Assembly (NCBI GenBank): GCA_963843455.1
Contig: CAWJKE010000007.1
Span: forward strand, 1 to 64,000
Origin: CAIQPS01 sp963843455
GTDB taxonomy: Bacteria > Actinomycetota > Thermoleophilia > RBG-16-64-13
Direction of reading: 5' to 3'
DNA length: 64,000 bases
The notes beneath the pieces are model-generated. The model was not told the origin of the DNA and did not search any database. It saw nothing but the letters and a program-made list of their open reading frames with translations. The stretch's first letter is position 1. Each line of letters starts with the position of its first letter. A program made the translations under genes and the position numbers. Shown here piece by piece: positions 28,507 through 36,662 of this stretch.

Positions 28507-29325
28507 TCAGGTCTCCTCGAAACGCACCGGTGGAACACCGATGCTGGTGCTCAAGCGGAACTGATCGGCCCGGCAGAGAAACCGGCCCCAACTGACCGGC
28601 CTGCCCTCGAAGTCGAGGAATAGGTGCTCGAGGCAGAAGGCCGGGGAGGCTTCAGGGACCTTCAGGTATCTCGCCGCCTCCGTGTCGAGGCTGACCGCCT
28701 GGATACTCAGACGCCCGCTGGGCACGCCCTCCCCGCGGCTGGCGAGCAGTACGCCGTCGAGGGAGGTCACCTGCAGCTGGGACTCTACCAAGGGCCGGCA
28801 TTCGTCGTAGACCACGTGTTCCACCTGATAGACGAGGGGGATCCCGCGGCGCTGAATGAGTCGCCTCAGGTAGACGAGCGGCTCTCCCGGTGCTCTGTGA
28901 AGCATTCGGGCCTCGAGCTCCTCTCCCGGTCTTATCCGCGCTTCCAGGAGCTTCACATCCACTGAGGCGTCGTCCGTCCACCTCTCGGTGATCTCGTGTA
29001 GGCGAAATACTGCCTCCCCAATGTCGAGCGAGCGCACGAAGGTGCCCTTGCCCTGGGTGGTGGTGACCAGCCCCCGGCTGAGGAGCAGGCTTATCGCCCG
29101 GCGGACGGTGACGGGACTGACCCCGAACTTGGCCCGCAGTTGCTGCTCCGTCGGCAGCTGATCACCGGGGCGGTACACTCCCGCTCCGATCTGCTCGGCC
29201 ATCGTGTTCGCTATGTGGAGATAGGCAGGCTCGTGGGGGGCGCGCGTGGTCTCTCCCGTGCGTGCTTCCCGGGTCGAGATTCCCCCCGATGCGCTGCTCC
29301 TGATCGTCTGCGTCACGTTCCCCAA
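28507..29325 (-). CDS. GntR-family regulator (HutC/UTRA type)
   Basis: A 272-residue transcription factor. Winged-helix DNA-binding domain at about 33-100 (PGDQLPTEQQLRAKFGVSPV, then VRRAISLLLSRGLVTTTQGKGTFV) and a UTRA ligand-binding domain from about 115 to 265 (VYLRRL, ERVVY-like VEHVVYDE). It probably senses a metabolite of the C1 pathway. It sits first in a leftward unit with the corrinoid protein and fdhA, and divergently from fhs, so it is well placed to control both. The TTG start at 29325 is uncertain; GTG a few codons inside is possible. Confidence 0.85.
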   Translation of the reverse strand: MGNVTQTIRSSASGGISTREARTGETTRAPHEPAYLHIANTMAEQIGAGVYRPGDQLPTEQQLRAKFGVSPVTVRRAISLLLSRGLVTTTQGKGTFVRSLDIGEAVFRLHEITERWTDDASVDVKLLEARIRPGEELEARMLHRAPGEPLVYLRRLIQRRGIPLVYQVEHVVYDECRPLVESQLQVTSLDGVLLASRGEGVPSGRLSIQAVSLDTEAARYLKVPEASPAFCLEHLFLDFEGRPVSWGRFLCRADQFRLSTSIGVPPVRFEET

Positions 29326-29389
29326 CCTGAGAGTCGACGACGGCGAACCGCTGGTGCCTAGAACTCGCCCAGGCCTCTTGCCAATTTAA

Positions 29390-29403
29390 CTATATAAATA
29401 TAG
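29390..29403. promoter_or_regulatory. Palindrome CTATAT-AA-ATATAG, candidate GntR operator
   Basis: Perfect inverted repeat with 6-base arms in an AT-rich island 65 bases upstream of the regulator start. It overlaps a plausible minus-strand -10 (TATAGT, 29393-29388). Position and symmetry fit an autoregulatory GntR site; binding is inferred. Confidence 0.45.
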
Positions 29404-29476
29404 GATACCGAAACAGAGGATAGCCAGTCGAGTGCAGATGATCGCGCTTCCCCATTGATTCGTTACCTTATTATAT

Positions 29477-29489
29477 TGCTACTATAGCA
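29477..29489. promoter_or_regulatory. Inverted repeat TGCTA-CTA-TAGCA in the fhs promoter region
   Basis: Perfect 5-base arms around CTA. A weak plus-strand promoter (TTGATT 29455-29460, 19-base spacer, TACTAT 29480-29485) has its -10 inside the repeat, so a bound protein would block fhs transcription. A GC palindrome CCCCCGGGGG (29508-29517) follows in the leader. The rest of this 256-base divergent region shows nothing else. Confidence 0.4.
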
Positions 29490-29581
29490 GCGCCAAAGAG
29501 GGAAGGGCCCCCGGGGGAAGGGCCCGAAATAGGCAGACCCCCGCCATTTATCCGAAACGAACGCTGAAGGAACGGGGAGGC

Positions 29582-31246
29582 ATGAAGAGCGATATCGAGA
29601 TCGCGCGCGAAGCCACGATGGTGCCAGTAGCCGACGTCGCCGCCGGGTTGGGGCTCAGCCCGGACGACCTGGATGCCTACGGCAAGTACAAGGCAAAGAT
29701 CCACCTGGACGTCTTTGACCGCCTCAAGGATCGTCCGGACGGCAAGTTGGTGCTCTGCACCGCCATCACTCCCACGCCGGCCGGTGAGGGCAAGACCACC
29801 ACGAACGTGGGTCTCTCGATGGGTCTGGCAAAGATCGGCAAGAAGGCCATTTGTACGTTACGGGAGCCCTCTTTGGGTCCCTGCTTCGGCATCAAGGGTG
29901 GGGCCGCCGGAGGTGGCTACGCCCAGGTGGTGCCTATGGAGGACATCAACCTCCACTTCACCGGCGACATCCACGCCATCACGACCGCTCACAACCTCTG
30001 CGCGGCGGTGCTCGACAACCATCTGTTCCAGGGCAACGAGTTGGGCGTGGACGTGCCGAACATCTCCTGGCCGCGCGTGGTCGACCTCAACGACCGCGCC
30101 CTGCGCCGGGTGACCGTCGGCCAAGAGGGTGAGGGCGTCGAGCGGCAGACCCGGTTCGATATCACCGTGGCCTCAGAGGTCATGGCCATCCTGTGCTTGG
30201 CCACCGACATCGACGATCTCAAGGCCAGGCTCGAACGCGTCGTCCTTGGCCCCACGGTATCGGGCGGCACGGTCACTGCCAAAGACATCATGGTGTCTGG
30301 TTCCATGGCGGTGCTCCTCAAGGAAGCTCTCATGCCGAACCTGGTCCAGACCCTGGAGAACACGCCGGCCATCATCCACGGCGGCCCGTTCGCCAACATC
30401 GCCCACGGCTGCAACTCGGTGCAGGCCACGCGCATGGCCCTCAAACTTGGTGACTACTGCATCACTGAGGCGGGCTTCGGCGCCGATCTGGGTGCCGAGA
30501 AGTTCTTCGACATCAAGTGCCGCTACGCCGGTCTCGTGCCCGACTGCATCGTCCTCATCGCTACCATCCGGGCTCTCAAGATGCACGGCGGCATGGCCTT
30601 CGCCGACCTCAAGAAGGAGAACCTGGCGGCACTCGGCAGCGGCTTGGAGAACCTCGAAAAACATCTCGAGAACATGCAACTCTTCGGCCCGCCGGTGGTG
30701 GTGGCCATCAACCGCTTCCCCGACGACACCGACGCCGAAGTGGCCCTGCTGCGCGAACGGGTGGGGGCCATGGGCGCCAACGTCGTTCTCTCCGATGTCT
30801 GGGCGCTGGGCGGCAACGGCGGCATCGAGCTGGCCGAAGAGGTCGTCCGCCTCACCGAGGGCAAGCCCAAACCGCCGTTCCATTTCCTGTACGAGCTCGA
30901 TCGCCCCATCAAGGAGAAGATCGAGGCCATCTCCACGCGCATCTACGGCGCGGACGGTGTCGACTACACGCCCGAGGCAGAGGCTGCCATCGCCAGTATC
31001 ACCGACCGGGGTTACGGATCGCTGCCCATATGCATGGCCAAGACCCAAGCGTCGCTCAGCGACGACAAGACCAAGGTCGGCCGGCCGCGCGACTGGCGTT
31101 TGACCGTCCGCGAAGTGCGCCTTTCTGCCGGCGCCGGAATGATCGTCCCCGTTTGCGGGAAGATGATGACCATGCCTGGTCTGCCCAAACATCCGGCGGC
31201 TGAGAAGATCGACCTCGTCGATGGACAGATCGAGGGGCTCTTCTAG
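29582..31246 (+). CDS. fhs: Formate--tetrahydrofolate ligase
   Basis: A 554-residue ATP-dependent ligase forming 10-formyl-THF from formate and THF (reversible). The P-loop region TPAGEGKTTTNVGLSMGLAKIG (about 62-83) and the FTGDIHAITTAHNL, RVVLG, GGPFANIAHGCNS blocks are intact, and the length is normal. GGGGAGG precedes the ATG. First gene of the rightward C1 operon; its stop overlaps the GTG of fchA by one base. Confidence 0.97.
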   Translation: MKSDIEIAREATMVPVADVAAGLGLSPDDLDAYGKYKAKIHLDVFDRLKDRPDGKLVLCTAITPTPAGEGKTTTNVGLSMGLAKIGKKAICTLREPSLGPCFGIKGGAAGGGYAQVVPMEDINLHFTGDIHAITTAHNLCAAVLDNHLFQGNELGVDVPNISWPRVVDLNDRALRRVTVGQEGEGVERQTRFDITVASEVMAILCLATDIDDLKARLERVVLGPTVSGGTVTAKDIMVSGSMAVLLKEALMPNLVQTLENTPAIIHGGPFANIAHGCNSVQATRMALKLGDYCITEAGFGADLGAEKFFDIKCRYAGLVPDCIVLIATIRALKMHGGMAFADLKKENLAALGSGLENLEKHLENMQLFGPPVVVAINRFPDDTDAEVALLRERVGAMGANVVLSDVWALGGNGGIELAEEVVRLTEGKPKPPFHFLYELDRPIKEKIEAISTRIYGADGVDYTPEAEAAIASITDRGYGSLPICMAKTQASLSDDKTKVGRPRDWRLTVREVRLSAGAGMIVPVCGKMMTMPGLPKHPAAEKIDLVDGQIEGLF

Positions 31247-31881
31247 TGGAGCGACAGCCCTATGCGCAGGTCAGCATCGAGACCTATCTCGGCAAGCTGG
31301 CCAGCGGCGACCCCGAACCCGGCGGCGGCAGTGTTGCTGCACTGGTGGGTGCGCTCGGAGCCGGACTCGTCACCATGGTGTGCGATCTCACGCTGGGCAG
31401 GGAGAAGTTCGCCGCGGTACAAGAAAGCATGGCCGGTATCCGGTCCCAGTCGGAAGCCCTGCGCGCAGAACTGACTCGACTGATCACAGCCGACGCCGAC
31501 GCGTACGCCGAAGTGGCGGCCGCTATGAAGTTGCCGCGGGACACCGAGGAGCAGAAGAGTGAGCGGGCTGCTCTTCTGCAGGCGGCGCTCAAAGGCGCGG
31601 CCGCGGTGCCCCTCCGGGCGGCGGAGGCGGCTGGGGAGGTGGCCCGGCTTACGCTGCCGGCCGCCGAGCAGGGCAATCCGAACGCGGTTTCTGACGCCGG
31701 CGTGGCCGTATTGCTCGCCGACTCGGCCGCTCAGTCGGCGGCTCTCAACGTCAAGATCAACCTGGGCTGGATCGAAGACAAGGAGTTCAGCAGCGAGGCC
31801 TGGACGCGGGTCCAAGCCGTCCTGTCCGAAACAGCGGGTCTCCGGCAGCAGGTCATGGCCCTCACGTACAGCAAGATATAA
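31246..31881 (+). CDS. fchA: Methenyl-THF cyclohydrolase / formimino-THF cyclodeaminase
   Basis: A 211-residue helical enzyme of the FTCD_C family (YLGKLASGDPEPGGGSVAALVGALGAGLV, TLGREKF, DADAYAEV). It interconverts 5,10-methenyl-THF and 10-formyl-THF. Lies between fhs and folD, with which it overlaps or nearly abuts, as in acetogen Wood-Ljungdahl clusters. Its presence matters because the neighbouring FolD appears to lack cyclohydrolase residues. Confidence 0.92.
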   Translation: MERQPYAQVSIETYLGKLASGDPEPGGGSVAALVGALGAGLVTMVCDLTLGREKFAAVQESMAGIRSQSEALRAELTRLITADADAYAEVAAAMKLPRDTEEQKSERAALLQAALKGAAAVPLRAAEAAGEVARLTLPAAEQGNPNAVSDAGVAVLLADSAAQSAALNVKINLGWIEDKEFSSEAWTRVQAVLSETAGLRQQVMALTYSKI

Positions 31882-31893
31882 AGGGAGATACGA

Positions 31894-32862
31894 GTGGCAG
31901 CCAAGATCATCGACGGGAAAGCCGTGGCCGCGGAGTTGCGGCAAGAGCTTTCTCTAGAACTGGAAGAATTGCGGGCCGCCGGCGCCAGTCCGGGCATCGC
32001 CACGCTGATGGTGGGCGATGACTTCGGGGCAGGTATGTACCGCGGCGCGGTGGAGAAGTTTTGCGGGGAGATGGGCCTGGGCTATCGCAACGAGATGTTG
32101 CCGGCCGACGCCACCGAAGCCGCGGTGATCGCCGTAGTTCGGAGCCTTAACGATGACCCGGCAGTCTCCGGGATCCTTCCCCTGCGGCCGTTCCCTGCCC
32201 AGGTGGCCGACTCGGTGGTCATCAACTCCATAGATTTCGGCAAGGATGTCGACTGCTTCCATCCCTTCAACATGGGCCGGCTGACGCTCGGGGAGCCGAC
32301 GTTCCCGCCCGCGACTCCCGCGGCCTGCATGGAGATGCTCGAACGCCATCTACGGGCTGAAGGCCGGGACGTGACCGACGCGCTGGAGGGTGCGGAGGTG
32401 TGCGTGGTAGGGCACTCCAACATCGTGGGCAAGCCGCTGGCCCTCTTGATGCTCAACCGCAACGCGACGACCACGGTGTCCCATGTGTTCACTTCCAACC
32501 GGGGGAACCTGGCCAAGCACACCACGGGGGCCGACATCCTTGTCGTCGCCGCCGGGGTCCCGCAGCTCATCGGCGCGGATCTCGTCAAGGAAGGGGCCGT
32601 GGTCCTCGATGTGGGCATCAACCGGGTGGTAGTGTGCCCGGTCTGCGGCACGCTGAATCGGGGCAAGAAGAACCCCTGCCGCAAATGCAGTGCCGATCTG
32701 GCCGAGGCCGAGAACAAGACCGTCGGCGACGTCGATTTCGAGGCCGTCTCGGCCAAGGCGAGCGCCATCACCCCGGTGCCGGGGGGAGTGGGAGCGGTCA
32801 CGAACATGATGCTGGCCCGCAACACCCTGCGGGCGGCGCGCGCTCAACTCGAGAAGAAGTAG
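31894..32862 (+). CDS. folD: Methylene-THF dehydrogenase (FolD-like) with inserted zinc ribbon
   Basis: A 322-residue FolD-fold enzyme. The NAD(P) domain is conserved (VVGHSNIVGKPLALLML, then ITPVPGGVGAVTNMML), so methylene-THF dehydrogenation is expected. Two oddities. First, residues 248-265 hold CPVC and CRKC (C248, C251, C262, C265), an inserted rubredoxin-knuckle zinc ribbon absent from ordinary FolD. Second, the cyclohydrolase residues are lost: the Tyr-x-x-x-Lys motif reads Y49-R-G-A-V53, the VQLPLP loop reads PLRPFP, and PCTPxG reads PATPAA. FchA beside it would supply that step. GTG start with AAAGGGAG upstream. Confidence 0.9.
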   Translation: MAAKIIDGKAVAAELRQELSLELEELRAAGASPGIATLMVGDDFGAGMYRGAVEKFCGEMGLGYRNEMLPADATEAAVIAVVRSLNDDPAVSGILPLRPFPAQVADSVVINSIDFGKDVDCFHPFNMGRLTLGEPTFPPATPAACMEMLERHLRAEGRDVTDALEGAEVCVVGHSNIVGKPLALLMLNRNATTTVSHVFTSNRGNLAKHTTGADILVVAAGVPQLIGADLVKEGAVVLDVGINRVVVCPVCGTLNRGKKNPCRKCSADLAEAENKTVGDVDFEAVSAKASAITPVPGGVGAVTNMMLARNTLRAARAQLEKK

Positions 32863-32898
32863 ATTCGGGGACGCGGGTCTCCGGGGAGGTAGAGAAAG

Positions 32899-33576
32899 TT
32901 GATCATCTCTAAGAAGAAGCCCTTTGAAGAGGTCCTCGAGGACCTGGAGGATCTCACGCGCATCGTCATCCTCGGCTGCGGGGAATGTGCCACCGCTACG
33001 CGGACCGGTGGTCCGCCGGAAGTGGCCGAGATGAAGGCTATGCTCGAAGAGCACGGTAAGCAGGTGGTCTTCACCGAGATCGTGCACACCGGTTGCCACG
33101 AGTTGGATGTCAAACGCATCCTGCGCCAGGCCAAAGACGCGGTCGGCGACGCCGACGGGTTCTTGATCCTGTCCTGTGGAGCCGGCACCCAGGCCGCCCG
33201 CGCGGCCACCGACAAGCGTGTGATCCCGGGTTGCGACCCCTTGTTCTTGGGCAATATCCAGCGCTCCATGGATTTCATGGAGAAGTGCTCCCACTGCGGG
33301 GCCTGCATCATCGACGACACGGGTGCGATCTGCCCCATCACCCGCTGCGCCAAGGGCCTTGTCAACGGTCCCTGCGGCGGCACCAGCCACGGCAAGTGCG
33401 AAGTGGATCCGAACATGGATTGCGCCTGGACGCTCATCTTCAACCAGCTGAAGAAGGAAGGGCGCGAAAACAAGCTCACGATGCTGCGCGAGCCCAAGGA
33501 TTGGAACGTCATCCGGCATCCTGGTGAGATCGTCGACCGGGGTCCTGACAAAGCGAAGATGGGGAGCGAGGTGTAA
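32899..33576 (+). CDS. metV: MetV, zinc/Fe-S partner of methylene-THF reductase
   Basis: A 225-residue protein of the MTHFR C-terminal family (MetV). Cys clusters GCGECATA (about 27-34), CGAGT, and a C-terminal set CSHCGAC, CPITRC, NGPCGG, DCAW probably hold zinc and/or an iron-sulfur cluster. In acetogens MetV forms a complex with MetF and passes electrons to its flavin. TTG start, GGGAGGT 8 bases upstream; its stop overlaps the metF start. Confidence 0.9.
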   Translation: MIISKKKPFEEVLEDLEDLTRIVILGCGECATATRTGGPPEVAEMKAMLEEHGKQVVFTEIVHTGCHELDVKRILRQAKDAVGDADGFLILSCGAGTQAARAATDKRVIPGCDPLFLGNIQRSMDFMEKCSHCGACIIDDTGAICPITRCAKGLVNGPCGGTSHGKCEVDPNMDCAWTLIFNQLKKEGRENKLTMLREPKDWNVIRHPGEIVDRGPDKAKMGSEV

Positions 33577-34475
33577 TGGGCACCTATCGCGACGCCTGCA
33601 ACAGCGGCAACTTCGTCGTCTCCGGCGAGATCGGCCCGCCGAAGGGCACCAATGTCGCGCGCATGCTGCACGACATCGATCTGCTGAAGGACATGTGCGA
33701 CGGCCTAAACGTCACCGACAACCAGAGCGCGGTCATGCGCCTCGGTTCACTGGCTGTCTCCGGTGAGATAGTGCGCCGGGGTGGCGACCCTATCTTCCAG
33801 ACCACCTGCCGTGACCGCAACCGTCTGGGGCTGCAGTCCGATCTCCTGTCGGCGGCGTTCATGGGCATCACCAACGTCCTCTGTCTCACCGGCGACCACC
33901 CCGTGGTGGGCGATCACAAGCAGGCCAAGGGTGTGTTCGACTTCGATTCGGTCCATCTCATCCAGTGCTGCAAGAAGATGAATGCGGGCACCGACTGGGA
34001 GGGCAATCAGCTCGACGGGGCCACAGACTTTTTTGTGGGTGCCGTCGTGACGCCCGAAGCCGACCCGCTCGAGCCGCAGATGTACAAGTTCGCCCGCAAG
34101 GTCGAGGCCGGCGCCGACTTCTTCCAGACGCAGGCCGTGTACGAGATGGACAACTTCCAGCGCTTCATGGAGCAGGCGCGCGAGATCACCGCCGGCACCG
34201 ATGTGAAGATCATGGCCGGCCTCGTGGTGCTCACCGGCCTTGGCATGGCCAAGTATATGAACCGCGCGGTGCCGGGCATCTTCGTTCCCGATAGCTTGCT
34301 GGAGGAGATGGGGAGCGTGCCGAAGGAAGAGGCCGTTCGCAAGGGGATAGAGATCGCTGCCCGGCACATACGCTTCCTTCGTGACAATAAGGTCTGCGAC
34401 GGCGTGCACGTGATGGCCATCGGCAAAGAGGAGATCATTCCCGAGATCCTCGAGCTTGCCGGCGCGACCGGGTAG
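33576..34475 (+). CDS. metF: Methylenetetrahydrofolate reductase
   Basis: A 299-residue TIM-barrel flavoprotein interconverting methylene-THF and methyl-THF. Signatures are SGEIGPPKGTN, NVTDNQSAVMRLGS, TCRDRNRLGLQSDLL and CLTGDHP; the FAD-binding barrel looks complete. With MetV it forms the anaerobic MetVF type, which does not use NADPH alone. Fourth of five enzymes of the methyl branch in order fhs-fchA-folD-metV-metF. Confidence 0.95.
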   Translation: MGTYRDACNSGNFVVSGEIGPPKGTNVARMLHDIDLLKDMCDGLNVTDNQSAVMRLGSLAVSGEIVRRGGDPIFQTTCRDRNRLGLQSDLLSAAFMGITNVLCLTGDHPVVGDHKQAKGVFDFDSVHLIQCCKKMNAGTDWEGNQLDGATDFFVGAVVTPEADPLEPQMYKFARKVEAGADFFQTQAVYEMDNFQRFMEQAREITAGTDVKIMAGLVVLTGLGMAKYMNRAVPGIFVPDSLLEEMGSVPKEEAVRKGIEIAARHIRFLRDNKVCDGVHVMAIGKEEIIPEILELAGATG

Positions 34476-34485
34476 CGAGCACACG

Positions 34486-35913
34486 ATGGCTGAGGGGATC
34501 ACGAAGCAAGAGGGAACGATCAGGATCGTCGTGATCGGCGGCGGCCCAGGCGGGTATGTGGCCGCGCTGCGAGCCGCGCGCCTGGGGGCGGCGGTCACAC
34601 TGGTCGAGAACGACCTCATCGGTGGTACCTGCCTCAACCGAGGCTGCATCCCCACCAAGGCGCTGCTCGCCAGCGCCGACGCGCTCGCGAGGGCGCGCGC
34701 GGGAGAGGAATACGGGTTCGAGGTCGTGGGCGAGGTCAAGCCCGATTTCGCCCGCATGATGGGACGCAAGGAAGGGATCGTCACCCGGCTGCGCGAGAGC
34801 GTCGAAGCCCTCCTCAAGAAGGCCGGCGTGGAGGTGCTACGGGGGACGGGAAGATTGGCCGGACCCGGTAAGGTTCTGGTGGAGCGAGACGAGGCATCGG
34901 GCGGCTCGGTGACCGTGGAGGCGGACAAGATCATCCTCGCCACGGGCTCGGAACCGGCGCGTTTGCCGATGTTCGACTTCTCGCACCCAGCTATCTTGAC
35001 CTCCACTGAAGCTTTAGCCTTGCAGACCGCGCCGGAATCGCTTCTCATTGTGGGCGCGGGGGTCATCGGATGCGAGTTCGCCTCCTTCTACAACGAACTC
35101 GGCACCAAGATCACCATGGTGGAGATGCTGCCGCAGATGCTCCCCTTGGAAGACCTGCGCTTGGCCAAGCAGTTCCAGAGCACGTACCGCAAGCGGGGCA
35201 TCCAGGTCCTTCTCAAGACCAAGGTGGAGAGCATCAGCGAGTACGCGGACGACCACGTGACCGCCAAGCTCTCGGACGGCTCCGAGATAACGGCCGAGAA
35301 GATCCTCGTGTCCGTCGGCCGGAAGCCGAACACCGCGGGCATCGGCCTGGAGACCGTGGGGGTGGAGGTGGACCCGCGCGGCTACGTCATCGTGAACGAA
35401 TATCTAGAGACGACGGCAGCCGGTGTGTATGCAATAGGCGACGTCAACGGCGGACAGATGCTCGCCCATGTGGCTTCTTACGAGGCCTTCGTGGCGGTGG
35501 ACAACTGCCTGGGCGAACGGCGGGCGCGCGACCTGCGGTCGACGCCCTCCTGCACGTATTCCACGCCGGAAGTGGCGAGTGTAGGACTGAACGAGGAGCA
35601 GGCCGTCGAGAGCGGGTACCAGCCCGTCACCGGGACCTACAGGCTTGCAGCGCTTGGGAAGGCCATGGCCATGGGCGAGGAAACCGGCTACGTACAGCTC
35701 ATCGCCGACAAAGAGACGGACCTTCTGCTCGGCGCCAGCATGATGGGCGCCCACGTGACCGACGTGATCCATGAGGTGGCGGTGGCGATACAGAACGGCC
35801 TCACTGTGAGCCAGGTGGGTGAGACCATACACGCCCACCCCACCATCGCGGAAGCGGTCATGGAGGCGGCGCACGACGTGCACGGCCAGTCCGTGCACAT
35901 CGCGAAGGCGTGA
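34486..35913 (+). CDS. lpd: Dihydrolipoyl dehydrogenase
   Basis: A 475-residue FAD pyridine-nucleotide-disulfide oxidoreductase. FAD site GGGPGGYVAALRAARLG (about 16-32), redox disulfide GGTCLNRGCIPTK, NAD site VGAGVIGCEFASFY, and C-terminal HAHPTIAE with the catalytic His-Glu pair. It follows metF directly, a placement known from clostridial Wood-Ljungdahl clusters, where Lpd is tied to glycine cleavage. It could equally serve the E1/lipoyl genes at 10.8-13 kb. ATG 34486 chosen; an upstream TTG overlaps metF. Confidence 0.92.
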   Translation: MAEGITKQEGTIRIVVIGGGPGGYVAALRAARLGAAVTLVENDLIGGTCLNRGCIPTKALLASADALARARAGEEYGFEVVGEVKPDFARMMGRKEGIVTRLRESVEALLKKAGVEVLRGTGRLAGPGKVLVERDEASGGSVTVEADKIILATGSEPARLPMFDFSHPAILTSTEALALQTAPESLLIVGAGVIGCEFASFYNELGTKITMVEMLPQMLPLEDLRLAKQFQSTYRKRGIQVLLKTKVESISEYADDHVTAKLSDGSEITAEKILVSVGRKPNTAGIGLETVGVEVDPRGYVIVNEYLETTAAGVYAIGDVNGGQMLAHVASYEAFVAVDNCLGERRARDLRSTPSCTYSTPEVASVGLNEEQAVESGYQPVTGTYRLAALGKAMAMGEETGYVQLIADKETDLLLGASMMGAHVTDVIHEVAVAIQNGLTVSQVGETIHAHPTIAEAVMEAAHDVHGQSVHIAKA

Positions 35914-36025
35914 CCGGGGCCCCGACGCTCGGCTAGCACGCGGCCGACAGGCTGCGCGAAATAGAAGCAAGTAGTAGATACCGGCAGATCGGATGGGTGC
36001 GGTGACACCCGGGAAAGGAGCCCCA

Positions 36026-36661
36026 ATGGCCCACGAACTCGTAGAAGCCATGGCGAACATGAAGGAGAAGGAAGCCCTTCAGATCGTCGACGACATGCTC
36101 GCCAAAGGCGAAGACCCCAACATGATCTTAGATCTCTCCTCCCAGGCCATGCAGGTGGTAGGAGAACGCTATCAGGAAGGCTCTTACTTCCTGCCCGAGC
36201 TCATCATGAGCGGGGAGATGCTCCGTAAGATCGGCGAGATCTTAAAACCCCTCTTGGCCGCCAAGACCGACACCACCAAGAAACTGGGCATCGTGGTCTT
36301 AGGTACGGTCCGGGGCGACATCCACGACATCGGCAAAGACATCGTGGGCTTCATGCTGGAAGTAAACGGCTTCGAGGTCTACGACCTCGGCATCGACCAG
36401 CCCGAAGAAGCCTTCGTGAACGCCGTCGAAGAACGTACTCCCCAGGTCCTGGCTCTCTCCGGTTTCCTCTCGGTGGCCTTTGACTCCATGAAGTCCACCA
36501 TCGAGCAGGTGGAAGCCGCCGGGCTGCGCACAGACCTCAAAGTCATCATCGGCGGCGGTCAGATGGACGACACCGTACGCAAGTACACCGGGGCCGACGC
36601 CTACGGCGACGACGCCATGGCCGCTGTAGCCTTCGCCAAGGCGGCAGTCGGAGTAGCCTGA
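36026..36661 (+). CDS. Corrinoid (B12-binding) methyltransferase protein
   Basis: A 211-residue methyl carrier with helical cap (1-85) and B12 domain: GTVRGDIHDIGKDI (about 92-105; His is the lower cobalt ligand), LSGFLSVAFDSM and IGGGQ. The ATG at 36026 follows AAAGGAG by 5 bases. It lies one base upstream of the URO-D methyltransferase, the classic pairing of methyltransferase I and its corrinoid protein in O-demethylase or methylamine-type systems. Confidence 0.93.
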   Translation: MAHELVEAMANMKEKEALQIVDDMLAKGEDPNMILDLSSQAMQVVGERYQEGSYFLPELIMSGEMLRKIGEILKPLLAAKTDTTKKLGIVVLGTVRGDIHDIGKDIVGFMLEVNGFEVYDLGIDQPEEAFVNAVEERTPQVLALSGFLSVAFDSMKSTIEQVEAAGLRTDLKVIIGGGQMDDTVRKYTGADAYGDDAMAAVAFAKAAVGVA

Positions 36662-36662
36662 G

